This document shows, piece after piece, positions 1 to 11,469 of a stretch of 64,000 nt of DNA; within the stretch, counting starts at the first letter, position 1; the number at the start of each line of letters is the position of its first letter. The position numbers and the translations under genes are program-made. Under the pieces are notes generated by a model. The model ran no database searches, was not told the origin of the DNA, and saw only the letters and a list, made by a program, of their open reading frames with translations. Origin of the DNA: Avena insularis. Taxonomy: Eukaryota; Streptophyta; Magnoliopsida; Poales; Poaceae. The DNA lies in NCBI GenBank assembly GCA_023614405.1, contig JAJUPC010000038.1, positions 558,001 to 622,000 of the forward strand, read 5' to 3'.

Positions 1-3000
1 TCTTCGATTATTTTCAAAATATGGCTCAATTTGGCGTCATGCAATTCTTGGATATGGGATCATCATTGACATAAAGTATGATGTACATGTGGCCATGACC
101 TCCATCGTTTGGCTCGAAATCGAAAAATGTTCATACTCTATGACAACTAAGCTCAAATTCTTTTAGATTTTACCAGGTACTTTTAGGTTAAAAACATACA
201 CAGGAGATGGGTGCACATTTTACACCAAGGACATAAAAAAGTGAAAATTACATCGTGGTCCGTACATCTACCAAAAAGGGCCCTAAAAAGGGGAAAGTTA
301 CATTGAGGTCCATATACATCTAACATGAGGGACCATAAAATTAAGCAAGGAAAATAGTCGGGTAGTCTCCTTCTCGAGAAAGGACCTCATCAAGCCATAA
401 TCTTCATACTACTTCCTCTTCGATTGTTTTCAAAATATGGCCAAATTTTACACTGGCGGTGGGAGTACATTTTACTCCGTTGACCTATAAAAAGGGAAAA
501 TTAAATAAAGGTCCATACATTTACACATAATGCCCTAAATATGGAAAATTACATCAAGGTCCATATACACCTAGCATGAAGCACCGTAAAATTAAACAAG
601 GAAAACATTCGAGTTGGATCCTTCTCGAGAAAGAACCTCATCCATCCATACTCTTCATACTACTTCGCCTTCGATTGTTTTCAAAATTTGGACAAATTAA
701 TTTGGCGGCATGAAAATTCTTGTATGTGGGATCGTCATAGATATAAAGTATGATGCACATATAGCCATCACCTTGGTTGTTCGACTCGAAATCCAAAAAT
801 GTTCATACACATTGAAAACTAAGCTTAAATTTGTTTAGATGTTACCACTGAATTTTTAGGTTAAAGCTTTACAGGGCGATGGGAGTACATATTACATGAA
901 GGGCCTAAAAAAGTAAAATTACATCGAGGTCCATACATTTACCACAATGGGACCTAAAAAGGGGGAAATTACATCGAGGTACATACATCTAGCACGAGGC
1001 ACCATAAAATTAAACAAGGAAAACAATCAGGTCGGCTCCTTCTCGAGAAAGCACCTCATCAAGCCATAGTCTTCAGACTACTTCCTCTTCGATTGTTTTA
1101 AAAATGTGTAAAAATTTGCTGGCACGCAAATTTTTGGAAATGGGATCGTCATCGACATAAAGTATGATGTACATATGGCCACGACTTTGGTCGTTATGCT
1201 CGAAATCCAAACATGTTCATACTCGTTGACAAATAAGGTTAACTTCGTTTAGATTTTACCACTTATTTTTAGGTTAAAATTTTACATGGGCGGTGGGAGT
1301 ATATTCTACATCAAGGGCCTAAAAAAGGGAAAATTGAATCTTTTAAAATCTCTTTGGTTTTTTGTACATTCATTGCCTAGTGGCTACCGTCAAAATATAG
1401 TTGTATAACTTTAAGAGCAATCTACCACTTATTCTTAGTTCAAATATTACATAACAATGACAAATCGAATTAAATTCTTTGGGAAGGAGCGAGTACTTCT
1501 TGCAACGCGAAAAAACAGCACTCCTCACTTTCGAACCAGCTTTCTCTAGGTGTGTTTTATGCTTCCTCTTTATGTGAAAGTTAACGAATGGAGGTGGAGA
1601 AGTTGGGACTAGCAAGCCTGGCCAAAACTGGTCCCGCGCAAAAAAATGAACATAAATGGTATGCATCCAATGCGATGGGCCCACCCCCTGAAATTTACTA
1701 CTACTCACTTTACATGTACCTTGTGTCAGAAACTCATCGCAGCTTTGCTCTAACATGGCATCGCCTTCAAATCGTTCTCTTGACCCCGTCCTCTATGCTC
1801 TTGGTCTCTTCTCCCTTCTAGTTTTTTATTCTATAAGGGAAAGTCCTAGTGGCAATATTGTTTATAATGACAAGATTTTACCACCACTTACTTTAAGATT
1901 AAAATCTTACACGGGCGGCGGGAGTACATTTTACACCAAGGACCTAAAAAAGTGAAAATTACATCGAGGCCCATATACATCTAGCATGAAGCACCATAAA
2001 ATTAACCAAGGAAAACAGTCGGGTTCGTCTCCTTCTCGGGAAATCACCTCATCGAGACATACTCTTCATACTACTTCCTCTTCAATTATTTTCAAAATAT
2101 GGCCAAATTCGGCAACATGCAAATTCTTGGATATGGGATCTTCATCGACATAAAATATTATGTAGATATGGCCATGAACTTGGTCGTTCGGCTTGAATTA
2201 CCAGAATGTTCATAGTCATTGACAACTAAGATTAAATTAGTTTAGATTTTTCTATTCACTTTTAGGTTGAAATTTTACTCGTATCGTTTGAGTACATTTT
2301 ACATCAAGTACCTAAAAAGGGGAAAATTGCATCAAGTTCCATACATCTGGCACAAATCACCATAAAATTAAGCAAGAAAAATAGATGGGTCGACTCCGTT
2401 TTGAAAAATCACCTCATCGAGCCATACTCGTCGTACTACTTCCTCTTTTATTGTTTTCAAAATATGGCCAAATTTATCGTCATGCAAATTCTTGGATATG
2501 GGATTATCATCAACATAAAGTATGATGTACATATGACAATGACCTTGGTCGTTAGGTTTGAAATCCAAAAATGGTCATATTCGTTGATAACTAATCTTAA
2601 ATTTGTTTATATTTTACCACTTACTTTTAAGATACAATCTCACACGGGCGATGGGAGTACATTTTACACCAAGGAGCTAAAATAGGGAAAATTACTTCAA
2701 GGTCCATACACCTATAAAAAATGTCCCTAAAAGGGAAAAATTCATCGAGGTCCATATACATCTAGCACAAGGCACCATAAAATTAAGAAAATTAAATAGT
2801 CAAGTCGGCTACATCTCGAGAAAGCACCTCATCTCAAGCCATACTCTTCATACTACTTCTTTGATTGATTCCAAAATGTACCTCTTTGATTGTTTCTAAA
2901 ATATGATCAACTTTTACACAATCGGTGGGAGTACATTTTACACCGAAGACCTAAAAAATGGAAAATTAAATTGAGGTCCATACATTTATAAATAGGGCCC

Positions 3001-5081
3001 TAAAAAGGAAAAATTGCATCAAGGTCCATATACATCTAGCATGAAACACCATACCAATAAAAATTGCATCAAGGTCCATATACATCTAGCATGAACCTCA
3101 TCGAACCATACTCTTCATACTACTTCCTCTTTGATTATTTTCAAAATATGGCCAAATTTGGCGACATGCAAATTCTTGGATATGGGATTATCATCGACAG
3201 AAAATATGATTTACATATGGCCATGACCTTGGTCGTTCGGCTTGAAATCCAAAAATGTTCATAGTTGGTGACAACTAAGATTAAATTTATTTAGATTTTA
3301 CCATTCACTTTTAGGTTAAAATTTTACATGGACCGAGTGAGTACATTTTAAATCATGGACCTAAAAAGGGGAAACTTGCTTTGAGGTCCATACATATGGC
3401 ACAAAGCACCATACAATTAAGCAAGGAAAATAGACGGGTCGACTCCTTCTCGAAAAAGCACCTCATCGAGTCATACACGTCATACTATTTCCACTTCGAT
3501 TATTTTCAAAATATGGCTCAATTTGGCATCATGCAATTCTTAGATATGGGATCATCATCGACATAAAGTATGATTTACATATGGCCAGCACCTCGGTCGT
3601 TCGGCTCGAAAAAGTAAAATGTTCATACTCGTTGACAACTAAGCTTAAATTATTTTTGATTTTACCAATTAGTTTAATGTTAAAATCTTACACAAGCAGT
3701 GGGAGTACATTTTACACCAAAGACCTAAAAAGTGAAAATTACATCGTGGTCCGTACATCTACATAAAAGGGCCCTAAAAATGGGAAAATTACATTGAGGT
3801 CCATATTCATCTAACAACAAGGCACCATAAAAATTAAGCAAGAAAATAGTTGGGCTGGCTCCATCTCGAGAAAGCACCTCATCTCAAGCAATACTATTCA
3901 TACAACTTCCTCTTTGATTGTTTGCAAAATATGACCAAATTTTACACAGGCGGTGGGTGTATATTTTACACCGAGGACCTAAAAAGGGAAAATTAAATTG
4001 ATGTCCACACATTTACAAATAGGGACCTAAAAAGTGAAAATTACATCGAGGTCCATATACATCTAGCATGAAGCACCATAACCAAGGAAAACAGTCGGGT
4101 CGGCTCTTTCTCGAGAAAGCACCTCATCGAGCCATACTCTTCATACTACTTCCTCTTTGATTATTTTCAGAATATGGCCAAATTCGGTGGCATGCAAATT
4201 CTTGGATATGGGATCATCACCGACAGAAAATATGATATACATATGGCCATGACCTTGGTCGTTCATCTTGAAATCCTAAAATGTTCATACTCGTTGACAA
4301 CTAAGATTAAATTCGTTTAGATTTTACCATTCACTCTTAGGTTAAAATTTTACACGGACCAAGTGAGTACATTTTAAATCAAGGACCTAAAAAAGGGGAA
4401 ACTTGCTTTGATGTCCATACATATAGTACGAAGCACCATAAAATTAAGCAAGGAAACAGACGGGTCAACTCCCTGAAAAAGAATGTCATCGAGCCGTACT
4501 CGTCATACTACTTCCTCTTTGATTATTTTCAAAATATGGCTCAAATTTGGCATCATGCAGTTCTTGGATATGGGATCAGCATAGACATAAATTATGATGT
4601 ACATATGTCCATGACCTCGGTCGTTCGCCTCAAAATCCAAAAAAGTTCATACTCGTTGACAACTAAGCTTAAATTATTTTATAATTTACCACTTAGTTTT
4701 AGGTTAAAATATTACACGAGTGATAGGAGTATATTTTACACCAAGGACCTAAAAAAAGTGAAAATTACATCGTGGTCCATACATCTACCAAAAAGGACCC
4801 TAAAAAGGGGAAATTATATTGAGGTCCATATATATCTAACAAGAGGCACCATAAAATTAAGCAAGGAAAATAGTCTGGTCGGCTCCTTCTCAAGAAAGCA
4901 CCTCATGAAGCCATAATCTTCATACTACTTCATGTTTGATTGTTTTCAAATATGGCCAAATTATACAAGAGCGGTGGGGGTACATTTTACACCGAGGATC
5001 TAAAAAAAGGAAAAATTAAATCGAGGTCCATATATTTACACAAAATGTCGTAAAAAGGAAAATTACATCAAGGTCCATATA
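1..5081. repeat. Degenerate satellite array with A-B-C higher-order repeat
   Basis: An anchor beginning TT(C/T)GATT(A/G)TTTTCAAAATATGG recurs at about 2, 419, 667, 1086, 2081, 2443, 2882, 3128, 3495, 3912, 4153, 4514 and 4936. The gaps are 417, 248, 419, 995, 362, 439, 246, 367, 417, 241, 361 and 422 bp. From 2443 on they cycle as long (about 420), short (about 245), medium (about 362), a unit of about 1.02-1.05 kb. The short variant lacks the block containing ATTCTTGGATATGGGAT; the medium variant has one copy of the AAATT-CATCGAGGTCCATA block where the long one has two. The 995-bp gap contains an insert. The array continues beyond the left edge and is cut on the right by a gypsy LTR. AT-rich; short reading frames here are repeat shadows. 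I do not recognise a named family. Confidence 0.9.
1336..1871. other. Non-satellite insert within the array
   Basis: About 535 bp with no similarity to the surrounding monomers. It separates the first part of a long monomer (ending near AAAATTGAATC) from a monomer tail that resumes at GATTTTACCACC. It explains the 995-bp spacing between anchors 1086 and 2081. I see no clear terminal repeats or target duplication. The stretch TTTGGGAAGGAGCGAGTA near 1481-1497 faintly resembles a Stowaway MITE end, but no partner end was found. Origin unknown. Confidence 0.55.
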
Positions 5082-7751
5082 TGTCAACACCCGTATTTTT
5101 AATCCCAGATGCCTATGATGCCATACATCGCAATTCCAGGATTACCATTTTTGTGAGACATAACAGATTGGTACCATAGTTCATCAACCATTACAAACCA
5201 TAATAAAGGTCTTACAAATAAAGGATCTCATGATCCAGTCTTAATACAATCAATGCAGTGGAATAATAATAAGGGTAGCGTGGTCGAGGATCCATCTTCA
5301 GGGTCACAGGCAATGCTGACGATGGGAGATTATCCTAGTTGTCATAGACTTCCTGTTGTCCATCATCCTGGTAGTCCTCCTCATAGTCTGGCCATAGGAA
5401 TAGCCAGGGACAAAGCCACGAGTACTCTTTAAGTACTTGCAAACTATCACTAACAAGTAAAGTTGTTCGAGTATGAATCCTAAGCTCTAGCTTTATTTGC
5501 AAAAAGCCAGGTTTATCTCAACTGAGTTTAGAACTAAAGAAAACTACTTTAATGTTCTACAATACCTAAGTGGGAGCTTAGTGTTCATGTTCACAACCCT
5601 ATTGTGGTCAATTCAAAGTCATATTTCATTTCACAAATCATTTTGAAAACATCTGTAGACGGAATAGTATGGACACTCCAACTGTCCATGACTGCGGACA
5701 CGGCTACTCGAATAGTTTGACACTCTATAGAGGTGGTAAATTTTCACCACAACATTCTTTACATCCGTTAGGGATAACCCTGAATCATCATACTTAGTAT
5801 GCGGATAATCAATCCTAACCTTTCAATTACAAACCCTAGTATAGGCACCTCCCCTATGAGTTTGGCCTCCCAACCATTACCATCTGTCATCTTGGGAACT
5901 GCATAGGTGGGCATTCACATTCACATTCACGAGGTAGCCTCATATCAAGCCTCTTCCGCAAGGGAACCCATACTAAGACATATAAACTTCCAGTTAAGCC
6001 TTACCAAATTAGGTATTGTGGTTGTACGGTAAAATTGGAATGGTATCGCATCCAAACCCAACCATCAGTTTTTGAAAAGGGCTAAGGCTCATGCCTCAAC
6101 ATTTTCATCATCAAATCATCTTGTGTTCATAACACATGTCAAAACATTTCAATAGAATGAATCTTCATCCCAAGGTTTTCATAATCATTTTCACCAAGTA
6201 TTCCCATCCAAAGTGATCAACTTTTATGCTTAGCACTAGCCACTAAAGTTGAGGGTATTCACTAATGAGGAGTACTAATCAAGTTCGACTATCCAAATAT
6301 AGTCTCATGCCTTAGTATGACATCTTGTTCTAACTACTTAGGCCTAGTTTTATGCTCTTTATGCTATCTAAACTATCTTTCCTAAACTCACAAATCACTA
6401 TCTAAAAGTAATAAAGAACTTTGGTAAAGGTAAAAGAATAAATCTTACAAGTAAAACTAGGATTTGGTTTAATCAAGGTTACATAACCAAAGCATGCCTA
6501 AGGCATCTAGCTTGCAAGTGTTATCTTGCCTTGATTGGTGCAGCGGCTGAAGTTTTCCTCTTCTTCGTAGTACTCCTCCTCCTCGTAGCCTTGGTCGGTA
6601 CTAGCGTCTATAAATGAATACGAGGTACACAATCACCAAACAATACTTAACTACTTCTATTTGGAACACAAAGTTTCACACTAGATGATCTAGCATCATC
6701 ACAATCATCACACGAAATAAAGACCTAGTCTTATTTATTTTATTTTGGAAAAGTAATTTCTACTCATTGAAAACTACTTAAGATTTAATATTCTCCAATT
6801 AGAATATGGGATCATGTTGACACATGTCATCACCACATATTCTAATACTTGGGAATGTGATTTAAAGTGGTGGTCAGAATTTATAAAGTTTCAAATTACT
6901 ATTTTATACAATTAAAGTGACTATTAATGCCTATGGAGCATTCTTTTAGTAATAGTCCAAGATAACTGCATGTAAACCTAAATATTTTTATATATTCAGA
7001 TGGATCTCGATAAAAGTGATTTTTGAGAGTTGGAATCAACTCAAAAGCATTTATGGTTGATTTTTGAAAATGTTTGAATGTGTAAAATCCTTTGTCTTGT
7101 TATTTTTACTATAGGTTATCTATAATTCCAAATGGTTTGAATCCAACGAGCTTGGATTGATAATTTCAGTAACTTTCTAGAAAAATTTGAATCATGCCAT
7201 TTCAATTAGTAAATCTCCTTGAATTGAATTTCAAAGTCACTGACTGAACTAGGGTTTAACTAAATTGGAAAAAGATAATTTGAATCATTGGGCTACGCGC
7301 GGGAATGGAAATGGGCCGGCCCAACTGCGTGCATAGCGGGCTGCTGACAGAGGGGTCCCATGCGTCAGTAGCTCAGTTAACCCGAAGCGGTATGTTTCAC
7401 TCTAGGCCGTGCGATTAGACTAGGATCTACGGCTGTGGTTCGTCATCTCCGTCGGATGGCTCCAGCGAGACTGAACCCTAACGGCGATGGTGGGGGTATG
7501 CGGTGGCTTACCAGGGCTCCATCTAGGGTCGACGATGGGGTCGAACGATGTTGTCAACGACGGAGGTTCGACCGGTGGTCGCGGCGGCTCCTAGGGTGGC
7601 TCCAATCAATGGCTCCTCTCCTCGTCTGCAGTGGCGGACTCTGACAATATTTCGGAAGGATGGAGCTCGCCTTGCTCCGGGGAAAGGTGTGGGGTGGTTC
7701 TGAGAGAGAGGGGAGTGAGATGGTGTGAAGAATTGAGGCAGGGGTGGCCTC

Positions 7752-7759
7752 TATTTATA
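7752..7759 (-). promoter_or_regulatory. TATA-like box in gypsy-A LTR
   Basis: The minus strand reads GTATAAATAGAGG, a good TATA box in the element's transcription direction, inside the GC-rich part of the LTR. No transcript evidence is available. Confidence 0.5.
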
Positions 7760-8893
7760 CACCAGAGAGAGGGGTAGAGCGGCATGGTCAGGGCTCGTCG
7801 GTGACGATGATGCAGTGAGATACGGCATGACGAAGGGCGTAGGACGGTGTAGTGTCTCCTGGCGGTCGTCACAGGCTTAATGGAGCGACAAGGGGTGACC
7901 GAGAATGGTCGGGCGCAGTCCGTCCTCTACACGGGGACAACGGTGTTCAAGACGGCATACATGTGCTTTATGTCGAACGATGGCGAATGATCGTGTCTGG
8001 GAGGTAGCTAGGGTCATGGCGAGTGCGGGTACGTACGATGAGGGCAAGGCGCGGCATGTGTGCGTGTGTCGGCTGCGGCGCGCTCTCGGAATGGCGCAGA
8101 GAGAATAGGCGCGGCAATTCTCAGGTGGTCCAGGGCTTGGCTGTGCTCGGGAGGTGGATAGGGAGTGGCGGTGGACAGTGGCCTGTCTCCTAGACATCAT
8201 GGACGGGTGCTTCCTCCTGCGAGTTTTCCATGGTAGGCCGGCAATGGAGGCTCGGGTGGCGCGGCACTGGTGCAAACGGTAGAGGGGTAGCTACTTCAAT
8301 GCATTGCTGGGCACTAGGGAGACAAGGGCTAGTAGTGGCGACAAGTAGTGGACAAGGCATTGATCAAGAACAGTAGAAGTTAGGCAAGTTTGATTTGTTC
8401 TCACCAGGTGTTTGATAAAATGGCCGCATGAATTCAACATTTGAATTTTTGGATGAATTTTGGTGAATGATCTGGTCATTAGCTTGGTAGTATGTGGTTG
8501 CTAGGGTTTGCCAAGGTGAAGTGGTTTGGTTGATTTTTGAGAAATGGCCATCTAAGTACCTACACTTGATTCCATTTTGAATTGTCCTTTAAATGGATTT
8601 GGAATTTTTTTATATTGGTTTGTAAAGTGGTCTTTGGTTCACTTTTACTTGGTCTAGCAAGGGGTGAAAAGAATTGGATTTGTTTCTTTTAGAAAACTTG
8701 GACTAGGAACACCCAAAGTAGTCTAGTGAACAAGTTTGGCCGAAATGACCATTTGCTCATATTTCTTATATTTGATTTTCTCATCATTTGGTTCTGCTTG
8801 GAAATGATCTAGATGATATTGTTTTCATATTTTAACCAATCCTTATCATTCATAGCAATCAAACATGGAAATTGCAATCATTGATGCATTAAT

Positions 8894-8911
8894 CACACAC
8901 ACACACACACA
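8894..8911. repeat. (CA)9 microsatellite
   Basis: Nine uninterrupted CA dinucleotides inside the gypsy-A LTR. Confidence 0.9.
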
Positions 8912-9008
8912 TGTATTCATATTAATTTTAATAATAAAAGGTTTTGTTAACCCAAAACTTGGGTGATTAGAACTTGATAATCTTGTTTAATATTTTTGAG
9001 ATGTTACA

Positions 9009-9022
9009 AACCTTCCCTCCTT
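9009..9022 (-). other. gypsy-A polypurine tract
   Basis: The minus strand reads AAGGAGGGAAGGTT immediately before the LTR start TGTAACATC. A purine tract here primes plus-strand DNA synthesis in LTR retrotransposons. Just upstream is the sequence AAATCTCGGGACGAGATTT, a hallmark of the pol end in grass Tekay-like elements. Confidence 0.8.
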
Positions 9023-9059
9023 AAACAAAATCTCGTCCCGAGATTTAAGAAAAAGAAAA

Positions 9060-9563
9060 CTAGGAACTAAAGAGATCTGGAAACTTAGTCCTAATGTAAT
9101 CTTCTCGTTCCCAAGTAGCTTCTTCTTTAGTATAGTTACTCCACTTTATCTTGAGAAACTTGATACTCCGGGTTTTGGTGGTTCTGAAGGCTTCTTCCAA
9201 AATACGAATGGGTACTTCACGATAAGTTAGGTCCATGTTGAGCTCTATGGTTCTATGATTAATATTATTGAAAACTTCGGTCGTTTCCGGAACTTCTAAG
9301 CATTTGCGAAGTAACGATATATCGAACACATCATGCACGACTGACATCTCCTCCGGCAGTTCCAGTTGATATGATACTTCTCCTAGGTGATTCAAAATAT
9401 TGAAGGGTCCAATATATCTAGGGGCAAGCTTTCCTTTGAGTAGGAAACGCTCCATTCCTTTCAAGGGTGATACTTTTAGATACACAAAATCTATGACAAT
9501 GAAGGCTAGGTCTCAACGTCTCTTGTCGGCATAACTCTTTTGTTTGTATTGGGTGGTCTTAAG
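9060..9563 (-). pseudogene. gypsy-A pol C-terminus: integrase end and chromodomain
   Basis: Minus-strand remnant of the polyprotein end. It opens with the conserved KSYADKRR stretch after the integrase core, runs through a V-L-V-P-K-G type region and KLAPRYIGPFNIL (GPY/F-like module, GPF), and ends with a chromodomain-like tail rich in aromatic and charged residues (FLKIKWSNYTKEEATWERED). The frame is broken between 9485 and 9510; the final 141 residues are open to a stop at 9060. It is cut at 9564 by copia-1. The chromodomain places the element among chromoviruses. Non-functional. Confidence 0.85.
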
Positions 9564-9564
9564 G

Positions 9565-9842
9565 TGAAGGAAATATGCCCTAGAGGCAATCATAGAGATG
9601 ATTATATTTCTTATGTATCCATGAGTTATTATAATATTCCATGAATATCCATATAAGGCAACTTGTATTGATTGGCAATTATGTGAATTGTTTGTGAAAC
9701 TCTTTACTTGTATGGTTATCAAATAGTTGTCCCTAGCAGAATTCATGTGAGGACACACGTGAATATTATACTAGCACATCGATTGGTTGATGACTATGTT
9801 TCGCAAGTCATAGATATGGAGATATCAAACCAATGATGTGGA
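9565..9842 (+). repeat. copia-1 5' LTR, truncated
   Basis: Starts TGAAGGAAATATGCCC and aligns with the first 280 bp or so of the 3' LTR at 51368, with a few substitutions. After GATGTGGA the match stops and a foreign minus-strand LTR fragment begins. The remaining LTR (about 0.8 kb by comparison with the 3' copy) is lost. Confidence 0.85.
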
Positions 9843-10827
9843 TGTAGGGTTCACACCATAGAAAACAAAAAATTCCTACGATGGGAACAACTATGTACCA
9901 AGATCTATCTACTAGATACAAACAACGGGTGGATGTACATTCGTAGGGAACATACCCTTGAAGACCGACAAAGCTTAACAAGGTTGAAATCGTGGTTGAT
10001 GTAGACGATCTCTTGTATATCTCAAGATCGAGAGGAAGTCCTAGTGCCGCAAATCAGCGGCACATCTGTGCTCGCACACACGTCCGAGGCACCGAGCAAC
10101 CTCCGCCTCCTCTCTCCAGCGATGCAGCGGAAGCACAACTCTTTCTTGACGAATAGCCACCAGGAACATGTATCTCGCTAGTTCGAGACCATGGGGGATT
10201 AATACTAGAGGGGGAGAGAGATCCTTCACGAGGAGGTATAAGTGAGAGAGAGGGAGGGGGCTCCTTTTTTAGGAGGAGGGGGGAACCCCAAAGGGGTGGC
10301 TGGCGCATGGGGGCTGCACCTTGCCCTCCCTCCATTCATGTGGGTGGACACTCCACTCACAAAATGGACCTTTAATTTTCTCCACTCAAAAACCCACTCA
10401 AATTCCCATTAAATTTTCACCAAATTTAATGCAAACTCTCATAAAATAAACTCCTTTTACTTATTCAGAGTTTTGTCAATTACTTTAATGACAAACATTC
10501 ACATATAACCCCTTGCTAGTATTTCATTTCACATGCAGAGACACTTTCTGCAATTTCCCCCAAAACCAGTTTCGGTATCTAGTGAAATAAATTCCTGCGC
10601 TTTGTTATTCTTTTCAGCATGAAACTTTTGCTCCAAATGGTGTTGGTGTCTCTTAAGTGTGTCACCCTATGGTTCGGGAATAATGCGGGCATGATCGAGA
10701 CCCCTCTCAGATCAATAATTAGAAGCGGGACCTGGAGATCCATACTGACTCCCACACATTCTACGATGACTTTCTTGTGATCGTGAGAACCTTTTACGCT
10801 AGTATCTTAATCCCCATGTGATCAAAA
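9843..10827 (-). repeat. Truncated copia LTR inserted in copia-1
   Basis: Starts TGTAGGGTTCACACC, the plus-strand view of an LTR end like the copia-2 LTRs (TGTAGGGTTTCGTAGC), and shares stretches such as CCAAGATCTATCTACTAGAT with them. It is a related but different copia family read on the minus strand. It ends abruptly at about 10827 without the TG head, inside a segment that matches the mid-LTR of related families (near ACTCCCACACATTCTACGATGA). Insertion plus deletion removed the rest of this LTR together with the copia-1 LTR end, primer site and gag start. Confidence 0.75.
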
Positions 10828-11224
10828 TGGTTGTTACAGTCAGACTTTGGAAGAGCTTGGTTTTCCACTAGGCCAAGAGTTGGCTACTGATTTCATTTTG
10901 GCGTCTCTTCCGTCTAGCTATGGGCAGTTCATTTCGAACTACCATATGCATAGGATGGAGAATTGCCTTAATGAGTTATGTGGGATGCTAAAAACAGCAG
11001 AAAGTGACATGCAGAAGTGTGGAGGCCATAGCCATGTGATGGCTGTGCAGAACAAGCCTAGATTTAAGAACAAAAAAGGTACTTCTTGGCATAATAAGAA
11101 AGGAAAGTCTAAGGATGCGATCCCTAAGCCTGCACCCAAGCAAAAGGCTGGAACTGCAGATGACAATGAGTGTTTCTTTTGTCAAGAGCATGGCCACTGG
11201 AAGAGAAACCGCAACAAGTACTAG
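10828..11224 (+). pseudogene. copia-1 gag, 5'-truncated
   Basis: Encodes the gag C-terminal half: motif ILASLPSSYGQFISNYHMH (the UBN2-type gag signature), a basic stretch, then a CCHC zinc knuckle CFFCQEHGHWKRNR in which the last cysteine is replaced by arginine, so the knuckle is probably broken. The start is missing because of the adjacent truncated LTR. A stop (TAG, 11222-11224) interrupts the frame, which continues afterwards into protease. The family normally makes gag and pol as one open frame. Confidence 0.85.
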
Positions 11225-11469
11225 GCTTCTTTGAAAAAGAGTGGAAGTAAGAGTACTTCCCACCCGGGTATGCTTGTTGTAAATGTTGTGGACATTCTTA
11301 TCGCTGATTCCTATGTTAACTCTTGGGTATTTGATACCGGATCAGTTGCTCATATTTGCAATTCGATGCAGGGCCTAATAAGGACCAGAGAAGTGCAGAA
11401 AGGCAAAGTGGATTATCGTGTCGTAAATAAAGCAAGGGTTGCTGCATTGTTCGTCAGCATCATGGAACT
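11225..11469 (+). pseudogene. copia-1 protease remnant, split by gypsy-1
   Basis: Continues the gag frame past the stop. It contains WVFDTGSVAHIC, the aspartic protease active-site signature (DTGS) of copia elements, and ends with VAALFVSIMEL, which joins in frame to the sequence at 48501 once gypsy-1 and one GAACT copy are removed. That junction is followed by a stop in the region before MELNNCYYIP. Confidence 0.85.

Larger units (their letters stand above)
5082..9008 (-). repeat. gypsy-A 3' LTR
   Basis: On the minus strand it starts TGTAACATCTC next to a purine tract and ends GGGTGTTGACA against the satellite, giving TG...CA ends and a length of about 3.9 kb. That is long but fits Tekay-type chromoviruses, whose LTRs often exceed 3 kb. 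A TATA-like box lies near 7752. Composition shifts from AT-rich to GC-rich around 7290-8280, where the U3/R region would be. Reading frames at 7435-8275 show no recognisable protein and are taken as chance. The partner LTR is outside the window, so the limits rest on end motifs and the adjacent tract. Confidence 0.75.
5082..9564 (-). mobile_element. gypsy-A, 3' part: LTR plus end of pol (Tekay-like chromovirus)
   Basis: Minus-strand Ty3/gypsy element inserted in the satellite. This part holds the element's 3' LTR (5082-9008), polypurine tract, and the end of pol with integrase C-terminus and a chromodomain-like tail. The remaining pol and gag lie at 61157-64000 in the same orientation; the 5' LTR is outside the window. 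The two parts are separated by copia-1 and everything nested in it. The expected 5-bp duplication left of the LTR would be ATATA (5077-5081); its partner is not in the window. About 500 bp of integrase expected between the two parts is absent. Confidence 0.85.

Noticed and set aside
1481..1497. Stowaway-like terminal sequence
   Set aside because: Only one weak end, no inverted partner and no TA duplication found.
1370..1756. 128-codon minus-strand frame in the satellite insert
   Set aside because: No recognised domain, and it lies in a unique AT-rich insert; probably chance.
2368..4916. Short frames recurring in the satellite
   Set aside because: They follow the monomer sequence and are broken differently in each copy.
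7435..8275. Several open frames in the gypsy-A LTR
   Set aside because: GC-rich U3/R region; overlapping on both strands, no recognisable protein.
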